Assembly: GCA_046565505.1 (NCBI GenBank) | Contig: JBKHYJ010000010.1 | Coordinates: 25,451 to 89,450 of the forward strand | DNA from: JBKHYJ01 sp046565505 | GTDB lineage: Bacteria; Acidobacteriota; Blastocatellia; UBA7656 | Direction of reading: 5' to 3' | Length of the DNA stretch: 64,000 nt | Shown here: piece after piece, positions 1-8,279 of the stretch | Layout of the letters: each line of letters starts with the position of its first letter | Position numbering within the stretch: the first letter of the stretch is position 1 | Translations under genes and position numbers: made by a program | The notes under the pieces: generated by a model | Told to the model about the DNA's origin: nothing | The model's database searches: none | The model's input: the letters and a program-made list of their open reading frames with translations, nothing else

Positions 1-1
1 A

Positions 2-3000
2 CCCGAGGCCGCAATCGAAGACGCGCAGGCCGTGTTCGTGGACCAGGCCGGGGTGGTCTGGCTGGCGACGAGCAAAGGCGTCTTCCTTTTCGACGGCAAC
101 CACATTGCCCCGGCCGCGATAGACGCCCTCCGCGCTCCCGCCGGACCCGCGAAGCCGACCCCTGCCGCGCCTGTGCGCGCGATGTGCGAAGACCGACTCG
201 GGCGCATGTGGTTCGCGCTGACCTCCGGCGGCGTGCTGCTCTACGACCCGGCGCGGCGCGAGTCTCAACGGTTGAGCTTTCTGGACCGCGACCGCGTGGC
301 CGCCATCTTCACCGGGCGGGAGGGGCACGTCTGGTTCGCCTCCGACAACGGCGTGGTGCACGGTGACTTCTACAGCTTCGTCAGCTTCACGACGAGCCGC
401 GGCCTGTCCGACAATGACGTGCGCGCCGTGGTCGAGGTCCCGGGGGCAAGCCGGCAGGCGGGGCTGTGGTTCCTGACCGCCTCGGGCGTGTCGCGGATCG
501 AGGGCGAGCGGTTCGCCCCCGTGGAGCGGTTCCGCGCCAGCGTCGGCGTGCGGGCGGTAGCCTTCGACCGCGCGGGCGCGGCATGGTTCGCCACCGAACA
601 GGGCGTCCTCCGGCTGAGCGAGCAGACTCTTACACAGTTCAACGAAGGTAATAAGCTCCCGGCGAATAACGTTCACTGGTTGATGAGCACGGCCGACGAC
701 TCCGCGATCGTGTTCGCGACGACCAGGGGGGCGGCCATATTCAAAGACGGCGAGATACGCGGCCTGGACGCGCTCGCCGGCTTCGACGTGCGGCACGTAT
801 TTGAAGACAGCGACAAGCGGTTGTGGTTTTCGACCGCCCGCGGCGCGGCGACGCTCGACCCCGTCACGGGCGAGATGGATTTGATCGACACCTCGCGCGG
901 GCTCGCCGATAACGACACCAGGTGGATCACTCGGTTCAACGACAGGCTGTTGATAGCCACCCGCGCGGGCGTGCAGGCCTACAACAGCCGCGACCGCGGC
1001 GCGTCCGGCCTGTCGGCCTTCGACACGGAGCCGACGAGCACGATGTTCGTCGACCGCGATGGGTACTTGTGGAGCGGGACCGACGAGGGGCAGGTTAAGA
1101 AGTTCGCGCTGATCGGCGGCTACATAGTCCCCACGGTCTACTCCGACGAGATTTACGCCCTGACGGGCAGCCGCATAAATTCGTTCTCGCAAGACAGCCT
1201 GGGGAGGATATGGATCGCCACGGGCAGGGGGGTGGTGCGCCACACCCCCGTGACCGCGCCGCCGCCGGCGCAGGTGTCACTTGAGGTGGACGGCAGGGCC
1301 GAGCTGGCCGCGGCCCCGGAGGCGAGCGCGTTCGACGTTCCGTACGGCCGCCACAAGCTGACCTTCCGCTTCGCCGCGGTAAGCATGAGCGGGCAGGTGC
1401 GCTACCTCTACCGCATCAATTCTCAGAATGGGAACGAGCCGTGGGAGGTGCTGCCCGTGCAGCAGGGCGTCGAGCGCGAAACGTCGCGCTCGGACCTCGA
1501 TGAAGGCACGCACACGTTCGAGCTGATAGCTTTGAACCGCGACCTCTATGGGGGCGGGACCCCGGCGTCCATCGCGCCGGCGGCGATGCTCTCGATACGG
1601 ATCGGCTCGCCGTTCTGGAAGCGCTGGTGGTTCTACGGGCTCTCTGTCGCCGTCCTGGGAATGGCCGTGGGGGCCATTTTCGTGGCGCACCGCCTGCGCG
1701 AGCGCGAGTACGTCTTGCCGAAAGAGCTGCGCACCTACGTGCCCATCGAGCCGAACCCATACCTGGTCGGCAACCCCATCCGCACGGAAAAGATGTTCTA
1801 TGGCCGCGAGGACGACTTCCGCTACGTGCGCACGAAGCTCGAAGGCGTCAGCCAGGGCGTCGTCATAGTGTTTTGCGGCGAGCGGCGCGCGGGAAAAAGC
1901 TCCATCCTTTACCAGGTGCTGAACGGCCGCCTCGGCGACCGATTCATCCCGGTCTTCGTCGACTTGCAGGAGATGGTCATCTCGTCGGATTCGGAATTCT
2001 TCGCGCGCATCTCCCGCCTGATAGCGGAAGCGGTCGCGCGCGCGAACAACCGGCAGGCCGGGGGCGTCCCGCCGCCGGGCGCCACGCTGGCGGGCGGGGC
2101 CGGCGCGGGCCTCGACGCGGCGAGCGGCGCGGCCGTCACGGGGGGCGTCTCGCCCACCATCGGCGCGCGGTCAGTCACGCTGTCGCGGGCCACGGGCCCC
2201 GCCATAAGCGTCCCGCAATTCGACGGCCGCAACCCTTACCCGGTCTTCCTCGATTTCCTGGACGAGGTGCTGAGGTCGATAGGCGACCGGACGCTGCTGA
2301 TATTGATGGACGAGTACGAGCTGATGGAGGGGAAGGTTGACGAAGGCAAGCTCTCGCCGGAGCTGTTCACTTTCCTGGCCGGGCTGATGGATAACAAAGA
2401 GCGACTCGCCCTGATGTTCACGGGCTCGCGCCGGCTGGAGGAGCGCGACAAGAAGTATTGGCGCGAGCTGCTGAGGCGCTCGCTGTTTCGCAAAGTCGGG
2501 TTTTTGTCTGAGAACGACACGTTCCGGCTCATCACGGAGCCCGTGGAAGGCCGCGTGGTCTACGGCCGCGGCGTGGTAGACGTGATCTACCGCCTGACCG
2601 CGGGCCAGCCCTTTTACACGCAGGTCCTCTGCCAGAATATAGTCGATTACCTGAACGAGAACGAGCAGAACTGGGTCACGCTCGCCGACCTCACGCATGT
2701 CATCGCGGAGATAATAGACAACCCGTTGCCGCAGATGATCTACACCTGGGACGTGCTGTCGGACGACGAGAAGCTGGCGCTGTCGCTGCTGGCGGAGGCG
2801 CTCCCGGACGGCAACGGCTACGCGACGGCCGGCGAACTGCGCGCGTCCGTCAAGGCTAACGATTACCCGGTGAACCTCTCCGAGAACACGATCAGGCTCA
2901 CGCTCGAAGAGATGTTTCGCCGCGAGCTGTTAGAGAAAGACGCGGTCGATGGCTTCAGGTTTAAGATAGACCTGTTCCGCCTGTGGATCCGCAGGTCGCA

Positions 3001-3040
3001 TTCGATCTGGCAGGTGGTCAAAGAGGTGCGCACGCTTTAG
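2..3040 (+). CDS. Membrane beta-propeller sensor with cytoplasmic P-loop ATPase (5' partial)
   Basis: The reading frame is open to the left edge, so the start lies outside the window; the first internal GTG is at 32. About ten propeller repeats of the two-component-regulator type are visible (for example VWLATSKGVFLFDG, IWIATGRGVVRHTP) over roughly residues 1-410, then a Y_Y_Y-like beta-sandwich (about 430-520). One membrane helix follows (about 531-556, WWFYGLSVAVLGMAVGAI). After it comes a P-loop ATPase module beginning FYGREDDF, with Walker A GERRAGKSS (about 615) and Walker B LLILMDEYE (about 754), and a winged-helix-like C terminus. This layout is that of a hybrid sensor in which the histidine kinase is replaced by an ATPase. 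I infer an extracytoplasmic ligand-sensing propeller coupled through the membrane to an ATP-dependent switch. The next gene, in the same orientation, carries a related ATPase, so they probably act together. Ligand unknown. Confidence 0.8.
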   Translation, partial: PEAAIEDAQAVFVDQAGVVWLATSKGVFLFDGNHIAPAAIDALRAPAGPAKPTPAAPVRAMCEDRLGRMWFALTSGGVLLYDPARRESQRLSFLDRDRVAAIFTGREGHVWFASDNGVVHGDFYSFVSFTTSRGLSDNDVRAVVEVPGASRQAGLWFLTASGVSRIEGERFAPVERFRASVGVRAVAFDRAGAAWFATEQGVLRLSEQTLTQFNEGNKLPANNVHWLMSTADDSAIVFATTRGAAIFKDGEIRGLDALAGFDVRHVFEDSDKRLWFSTARGAATLDPVTGEMDLIDTSRGLADNDTRWITRFNDRLLIATRAGVQAYNSRDRGASGLSAFDTEPTSTMFVDRDGYLWSGTDEGQVKKFALIGGYIVPTVYSDEIYALTGSRINSFSQDSLGRIWIATGRGVVRHTPVTAPPPAQVSLEVDGRAELAAAPEASAFDVPYGRHKLTFRFAAVSMSGQVRYLYRINSQNGNEPWEVLPVQQGVERETSRSDLDEGTHTFELIALNRDLYGGGTPASIAPAAMLSIRIGSPFWKRWWFYGLSVAVLGMAVGAIFVAHRLREREYVLPKELRTYVPIEPNPYLVGNPIRTEKMFYGREDDFRYVRTKLEGVSQGVVIVFCGERRAGKSSILYQVLNGRLGDRFIPVFVDLQEMVISSDSEFFARISRLIAEAVARANNRQAGGVPPPGATLAGGAGAGLDAASGAAVTGGVSPTIGARSVTLSRATGPAISVPQFDGRNPYPVFLDFLDEVLRSIGDRTLLILMDEYELMEGKVDEGKLSPELFTFLAGLMDNKERLALMFTGSRRLEERDKKYWRELLRRSLFRKVGFLSENDTFRLITEPVEGRVVYGRGVVDVIYRLTAGQPFYTQVLCQNIVDYLNENEQNWVTLADLTHVIAEIIDNPLPQMIYTWDVLSDDEKLALSLLAEALPDGNGYATAGELRASVKANDYPVNLSENTIRLTLEEMFRRELLEKDAVDGFRFKIDLFRLWIRRSHSIWQVVKEVRTL

Positions 3041-3123
3041 AGTGTTAAGGCGGTGGGCCGGGGGCGCATCCCGTGGCGGGCGGGATAAAATCCGGGGCGC
3101 GGCGACCCCGGGGGAGTGGGGTG

Positions 3124-5055
3124 GTGCGAAATCCGTACCTGAATCGGGTGGCGATCAAAGACACGGCGCAGTTTTTCGGCCGCTCGCGCGAGGTGTCGAA
3201 GATTTTCTCGCGCATAGGCTCGTCGCGCCCGCAGTCCATCTCGGTCGTAGGCGAGCGCCGGATAGGCAAATCGTCCCTGCTTTACTACATCAATCACCCG
3301 CAGGTCCGCTCGCGCCTGCTCGACGCCTCGGGCTCTTACACCTTCGCCTTCATAGACCTCCAGCAGAAGCGGCGGCTGACGCTGACCGAGTTTTTCAAAG
3401 AGCTGTTCTCCCTCATTGCCAGGGAGGTCAACGACGACTCGGTCGCGCGGCTTGAGCCCGCGTTTGATTCCGTCCGCGCGCTGCTGGAGGGGTTCCGGCG
3501 TGAGGGGCGGAAGCTCGTCGTCTTGTTCGACGAGTTCGACGCCATCACAACGAACAGGGCGTTCGACCTGGAGTTCTACTCGTTCCTACGCTCCATAGCC
3601 AACAACTATGACGTGGCCTACGTGACCAGCTCCGCGCGCGACCTGCAGGAACTCTGCCACACGCAGTTGATAGCCGACTCGCCCTTCTTCAACATCTTCA
3701 CCAACGTCTTCCTGCGCGCCTTCACGCGCAAAGAGGCCGCCGAGCTGATCGCGAAGCCATCGGCCGAAGCGGGGCTGCCGCTGGAGGGCTACGCGCGGCG
3801 GATCATGGAGCTGGCGGGGCACTTCCCATACTTCTTGCAGATCGCCTGCTCGGCCTACTTCGACCAGCTCTCCGAGAACGGCGGCAAGCTCGACCGCGAG
3901 GAGGTCGAGGCGACGTTCCTCGACGAGGCCAAGGGGCAGTTCCGCTTCATCTGGGACCACATGAGCGACAGCCACCGCCGCTGCGTCCGCGACTTCGTTG
4001 AGAACGGCCAGGTGGAAAAGGAGCAGGCGCACGTCTACGAGGATTTGAAGCGCGCGGGGTACTTCATCGAGGACGACCGCGGCCCGCGCATCTTCTCCAC
4101 GGCGTTCCCGACCGTCATCTCGCGGCCGCGCGTCATCACCACGGAGCTTCGCGAGACGGACCGCGCCGCCATGGCCGTCCATGACGGGAAGACGGAGAAG
4201 GTCGCCGCGCCGCCGCTCATCGAACCCGAGGGCCACATAGGGCGCTTCGACATACGGCGCTCGCTGGGGGCGGGCGGCATGGGCGAGATATTCGAGGCCT
4301 ACGACACGGACCTACAGCGCACGGTGGCTATCAAGGTGCTCGCGTCGAAGCACGTCGAAGACGAGACGATGAAGCAGCGGTTCTTGAGGGAGGCGCGCAT
4401 GGCGTCGCAGCTCAACCACCCGAACATCGCGACCATCTACGAGATCGGCGAAGCGGCCGGCAACCCCTACATAGTCATGGAATACGTCGAGGGCGAGACG
4501 CTGGCCGACCGCCTCGCGAACGGGCCCCTGGATTTCAAGGAGGTAGTCGAGGTGGGCGAGCAGTCATCGGCGGCGCTCGCCGAGGCGCACGAGCGCGGCG
4601 TCGTACACCGCGACATCAAGTCCGCGAACATAATGATCACGGGGCGGGGCAAGGTGAAGGTGCTCGACTTCGGCCTGGCGAAGCCGCTGCCGGCCATCGA
4701 CCGCGCGGTCAGCAAGGCGCACCTGACGGAATCGGGCGTGCTGCTCGGGACCGTCAGCTACATGTCGCCCGAGCAGGCGACCGGGCGCGGCGAGGTGACG
4801 CACCTATCGGATATTTTTTCGCTCGGCGTCGTCCTCTATGAAATCACCACGGGGTCGTTGCCATTCGAGGGCGAGACCTACTTCCAAACTATCGAAGCGA
4901 TAGATAAGCGCCCGCACGCCCCCGTCAGCAAGCGCCGCAAGGGCGCGCCCGCCGCGCTCGTCAACGTAATAGAGCGCATGCTCAAGAAGGCCCCCGCCGA
5001 ACGGTATCAATCGGCGGCAGAGGTGGCGGAGGACCTTCGCAGGTGCGGGGTGTGA
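3124..5055 (+). CDS. P-loop ATPase fused to Ser/Thr protein kinase
   Basis: The N-terminal half is an ATPase related to that of the preceding gene: NPYLNRVAIKDTAQFFGR aligns with NPYLVGNPIRTEKMFYGR, with Walker A GERRIGKSS and Walker B VVLFDEFDAI. The C-terminal half (about residues 375-640) is a complete Hanks-type kinase: glycine loop LGAGGMGEIF, AIKVL lysine, HRDIKSANI catalytic loop, DFG, SPE, and the ERYQSA motif before the end. There is no membrane helix, so it should be cytosolic. An in-frame GTG at 3073 would give 17 more residues, but GGAG at 3113-3116 is well spaced for GTG 3124 (GTG 3121 is also possible). It starts 83 bases after the sensor gene and is probably cotranscribed. I infer that the paired ATPases relay a signal from the propeller to the kinase. 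Confidence 0.85.
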   Translation: MRNPYLNRVAIKDTAQFFGRSREVSKIFSRIGSSRPQSISVVGERRIGKSSLLYYINHPQVRSRLLDASGSYTFAFIDLQQKRRLTLTEFFKELFSLIAREVNDDSVARLEPAFDSVRALLEGFRREGRKLVVLFDEFDAITTNRAFDLEFYSFLRSIANNYDVAYVTSSARDLQELCHTQLIADSPFFNIFTNVFLRAFTRKEAAELIAKPSAEAGLPLEGYARRIMELAGHFPYFLQIACSAYFDQLSENGGKLDREEVEATFLDEAKGQFRFIWDHMSDSHRRCVRDFVENGQVEKEQAHVYEDLKRAGYFIEDDRGPRIFSTAFPTVISRPRVITTELRETDRAAMAVHDGKTEKVAAPPLIEPEGHIGRFDIRRSLGAGGMGEIFEAYDTDLQRTVAIKVLASKHVEDETMKQRFLREARMASQLNHPNIATIYEIGEAAGNPYIVMEYVEGETLADRLANGPLDFKEVVEVGEQSSAALAEAHERGVVHRDIKSANIMITGRGKVKVLDFGLAKPLPAIDRAVSKAHLTESGVLLGTVSYMSPEQATGRGEVTHLSDIFSLGVVLYEITTGSLPFEGETYFQTIEAIDKRPHAPVSKRRKGAPAALVNVIERMLKKAPAERYQSAAEVAEDLRRCGV

Positions 5056-5122
5056 GGGTTGAGGCGTCAAGAATTAATGATTTGAAACTCGTGTCTCGAC
5101 CCTCCCGCCCGCCGCGCGCCAT

Positions 5123-5797
5123 TCACTGCTCGCCGCCCCCCCTGCGGTGTTCCGGGCTGATCGATATTTCTTCCGAGTCGCGCGACTCGCGCGTGAACAT
5201 CAAAAAGCCTACCCCGACGATTGCCAGGACGATCACCAGGACCGTCACCAGAAAGTACCAGGGCAAGTTCGTCTCGTTGGGGTTCCCCGGGTCGCCCCCG
5301 CCCGTCGCCAGCAGCACGAACGGCCCGACTATAGCCCCCACGAGCCCGACCAGCAATGCTATCCTGTCGAGCACCCCCTCCTGCGGCACTTTCACGTGCC
5401 AGCCCCAGTAGGCGCCCGCCGTCGACGCGACCAGCGCGAGCGCTAAAAATAACGCGCCGCGCCGCAAGTCATTAAGCAAATAGCCGCTGATGAACTGGGC
5501 CTTGCTGCCGCGCGGCAGGGCCGAATAGACGAGCACGACGAGTGCCATCGTGATGGCCGCGACGAGCAGCGAATCGAGCACGCGGACCTCTTCGCTCATC
5601 CACCCGATGACGAAGCCGCCTATTAAGAACGCCCCGAGCATCAGGCCGAACACTATCACTATAAGGGTGTCCTGCGGCACGCCCGTCCGGCTGCCCGCCG
5701 CGTTATAGGCGATGGCGGTGAAGGCAAGGGAGATAAGCACTTGAAGCCCGAAGGTGAAGCCAAGCCCCACTAGAATCCATTTAGTGCGCTCTCTCAT
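5123..5797 (-). CDS. Multi-pass membrane protein, unknown function
   Basis: A 224-residue, very hydrophobic protein with about six predicted membrane helices, including WILVGLGFTFGLQVLISLAF near the N terminus and FLVTVLVIVLAIVGVGFLMF near residue 190. It ends in a short charged tail rich in Arg, Glu and Gly. I do not recognise a family. It lies 111 bases downstream of feoB on the same strand, so it could be cotranscribed with the iron genes, but nothing in the protein itself suggests iron transport. ATG start. It converges with the ATPase-kinase gene. Confidence 0.7.
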   Translation of the reverse strand: MRERTKWILVGLGFTFGLQVLISLAFTAIAYNAAGSRTGVPQDTLIVIVFGLMLGAFLIGGFVIGWMSEEVRVLDSLLVAAITMALVVLVYSALPRGSKAQFISGYLLNDLRRGALFLALALVASTAGAYWGWHVKVPQEGVLDRIALLVGLVGAIVGPFVLLATGGGDPGNPNETNLPWYFLVTVLVIVLAIVGVGFLMFTRESRDSEEISISPEHRRGGGEQ

Positions 5798-5908
5798 TTT
5801 ACGCTCCCCTGATTCGGGCTTGAATCATTGACGCTATCTTAGACCCCGGCAGGGCCGGTGTCAAAGAAGGGCAGAAAGAGGCTGGAGCGCGCGCGGATGG
5901 CGGCGGGC

Positions 5909-7912
5909 TTATTCGACGCCGAACAGTCGCAGGCACTGGACTGTGGCAGTCGACAGGACGTACCCGAGCCCGCTGTAGAAGAGCAATTGCAGCCCCGCCA
6001 TACGCCAGGAGTTGGTCTCCGCGTGGACGACGGAGACCGTCGAGAGGCACTGGAGCGAGAAGAAGAAGAAGACTATCAGCCCGATGACGCTCGACGCGGT
6101 GAAGACTCTCTCCGTGCTGTTTGCGAAAGTCGCCGCCCGCATGTTTTCGAGCAATCCCGACTGCTGCGTCTCTTCCTCGCCGGCGACATGGAAGACTATC
6201 GCCATTGTGCTCACGAAGACTTCGCGCGCGCCGAAGGCGCTTATGAGCCCGACGCCGACGCGCCAATCCGCCCCCATGGGGTGAAGCGCTGGCTCTATTG
6301 CTTGCCCGAGCTGCGCGGCGAAGGAGTGGTCCAGGTCGCTCGGCGCGATGAGCGCCGGGCGCGTGCCTTCGACCGTGCTGGGCTGCTGCGACCCGAGTCC
6401 GAAGTTTGAGAGCACCCACAGGCAGGACGAGATGATTATGATCGGGGTCCCCGCGCGCTTGAGGTAGGAGGAGGCGCGGCCCCAGGTGATCCTAAGCGTC
6501 GGCTTCAAGAGCGGCCTGCGGTAGACGGGCATCTCCATGGCGAGCATTGAAGTGGACCGCTTGCCTAAAATAAATCGGCTGATTAAGCCGGCCGTCAGCG
6601 CGCCGCTCAATAGGCTGGCGACGTAGATGGCCGCGAGCGCGAGCCCCGCCTTGCCCGCCGCCCCCGGCAGCAGCGCGGCCAAAAGCAGCGCGTATACGGG
6701 CAGCCGCGCGCTGCAACTCATCAGCGGTAGAATCCATATGGTCAGCAGCCGCTCGCGCTTCGACGGGATCGTGCGCGCCGCGAGCACCGCGGGTATCGCG
6801 CAGGCGTAGCCCGAAAGCATGGGCACGAACGACCTCCCATGCAGCCCCAGGTGAGAAAGCGGCTTATCCACGAGCGCCGCGCCGCGCGAAAGATAGCCGG
6901 AATCTTCCAGCAGCGTCATCAGGAAAAATAGAATGACTATCTGCGGGAAGAAGACCGCTACCGCGCCTACGCCGCCGATCAGCCCCTCGGCTATGAAGCG
7001 CGACAACACTCCTTCCGGGAGCGCCCCCAGCGCGAGCACGCCCGCCTCCTTGAAGGCCCAGTCAATTAGATCCATGAATGGCTGCGCCGCCCAGAATATC
7101 GACGCGAACAGCCCGCCGAGGACCGCGAAGAAAATAGGAAACCCGAGGTAGCGGTGCAGCACCACGGAGTCCACGCGGGCCGTGAACGAGTTCTGCGCGA
7201 GCACAAGCCCCTTGCTCTTGCGAATGGCCCCGCTCCCGTCAAGCAGGCGGCGTATCGCTTTATAGGCCGCCACAGGCTCGTCGGGCAATTGCGCGAGCGC
7301 GTTCCGGTATTCAAACGCGCCGGCCATCACGCCGCGCAGGGCCGCGACCAGCTCCGCCACGCCCCACCCCGTGCGCCCATCCAGGGCGACGACAGGGACC
7401 CGCAGCGCCTCGGACAGTTTATTCACGTTGACGGATTGTTCGGCCTGCGCCAGCAGGTCCATCATCGTAAGCGCGATGACTATTGGCTTGCCCTGGCCCG
7501 CGACGAAGGCGGCGAACTTCAAATGCCGCTCCATCTGAGTCACGTCGATGACTACTATCAGCGCGTCGGGGTGGATCGAGTGGTGGCGCCCTTCGAGCAC
7601 CTGGCAGGAAAGCTCTTCTTCGGGCGTGGGGGCGACGGTGCTGTGCACGCCGGGCAGGTCCACGAGCAGGATTTCGGGCCCGAACTCCGGCTTGCTCTTG
7701 CCCCGCGATAAAGTGACCGTCACGCCCGGGTAATTGGCCGTGTGAAACCCGCCGCCCGTGAGCGCATTCATCAGCGCGGTCTTGCCCGCATTCGGCACTC
7801 CCGCCAGGCAGACCGTCAGTGGCTTAGGTTCGCTTTCGGTTAGGTGAGGGGCCGGCCTTTCAATCCCTGGCTTGATCTCAGGGGAAGCCACATTCGTTGA
7901 ACTCATATTCAC
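5909..7912 (-). CDS. feoB: Ferrous iron transport protein B
   Basis: FeoB imports Fe(II) across the inner membrane, gated by an N-terminal G domain. That domain is visible: G1 GVPNAGKTALMNAL, the NYPGVTVT switch, G3 DLPG, then G4 as TMMD, where most FeoBs have NxxD, and G5-like ALDGRTG. The Gate/core region follows with many helices, the conserved YACAIPA and CSARLPVY segments, and a second hydrophobic repeat ending near LQCLSTVSVV. At 667 residues it lacks the extra C-terminal FeoC-like part, which is normal. GTG at 7912 overlaps the feoA stop by one base; ATG at 7906 is an alternative start. The coupling to feoA and the upstream palindrome suggest iron-responsive control. The Asn-to-Thr change in G4 might alter guanine affinity. 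Confidence 0.96.
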   Translation of the reverse strand: MNMSSTNVASPEIKPGIERPAPHLTESEPKPLTVCLAGVPNAGKTALMNALTGGGFHTANYPGVTVTLSRGKSKPEFGPEILLVDLPGVHSTVAPTPEEELSCQVLEGRHHSIHPDALIVVIDVTQMERHLKFAAFVAGQGKPIVIALTMMDLLAQAEQSVNVNKLSEALRVPVVALDGRTGWGVAELVAALRGVMAGAFEYRNALAQLPDEPVAAYKAIRRLLDGSGAIRKSKGLVLAQNSFTARVDSVVLHRYLGFPIFFAVLGGLFASIFWAAQPFMDLIDWAFKEAGVLALGALPEGVLSRFIAEGLIGGVGAVAVFFPQIVILFFLMTLLEDSGYLSRGAALVDKPLSHLGLHGRSFVPMLSGYACAIPAVLAARTIPSKRERLLTIWILPLMSCSARLPVYALLLAALLPGAAGKAGLALAAIYVASLLSGALTAGLISRFILGKRSTSMLAMEMPVYRRPLLKPTLRITWGRASSYLKRAGTPIIIISSCLWVLSNFGLGSQQPSTVEGTRPALIAPSDLDHSFAAQLGQAIEPALHPMGADWRVGVGLISAFGAREVFVSTMAIVFHVAGEEETQQSGLLENMRAATFANSTERVFTASSVIGLIVFFFFSLQCLSTVSVVHAETNSWRMAGLQLLFYSGLGYVLSTATVQCLRLFGVE

Positions 7913-8130
7913 TACTGGACTCGTATCCAGGCGGCTTCCCGCCTCCTGAGCGCGAGCCGCATCCCGCGCACTACCACGACCAGCGGGTCCCCGAGCGGGA
8001 CCGCCTGCACGACCGCCATTTCTTCGCCGGGCGTGAGGCCCAGGTCGAGTAACCTACGGCATTCGTCCTCGGGGCCATCAAGCCTTTCAATTCTGTATAG
8101 CTTATTGCGCGCCGCGTCTAACAGACTCAT
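7912..8130 (-). CDS. feoA: Ferrous iron transport protein A
   Basis: A 72-residue SH3-fold cytosolic partner of FeoB. Typical features are RLLDLGLTPGEEMAVVQAVPLGDPLVV and a C-terminal MRLALRRREA segment that corresponds to the usual strand before the end. Length matches the family (about 75-80). It is the first gene of a feoAB operon, its stop codon overlapping the feoB start. An AGGA-type ribosome site lies just before the ATG at 8130. A Fur-like palindrome sits 44 bases upstream. Confidence 0.93.
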   Translation of the reverse strand: MSLLDAARNKLYRIERLDGPEDECRRLLDLGLTPGEEMAVVQAVPLGDPLVVVVRGMRLALRRREAAWIRVQ

Positions 8131-8173
8131 ATAATTTCCTACCTGGATAAGGCCAAAATTTCGGCTTCAAATG

Positions 8174-8190
8174 AAAATGAATTTCATTTT
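8174..8190. promoter_or_regulatory. Fur-like operator upstream of feoAB
   Basis: AAAATGAA-T-TTCATTTT is a perfect 8-1-8 inverted repeat in an AT-rich patch of an otherwise GC-rich region, 44 bases before the feoA ATG. Aligned on its centre it resembles the Fur box GATAATGATAATCATTATC (roughly 7/9 and 6/9 matches in the two arms). I infer binding by Fur or a Fur-family relative; a different iron regulator cannot be excluded. Confidence 0.65.
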
Positions 8191-8279
8191 GTTCCGGCAA
8201 TCCGAAGGATAGAGCTAAAGCCCCCGGATGTCAACACAATACTGAATCCTCCGGGGTAATTCTGAATTCACGGGTGCTT

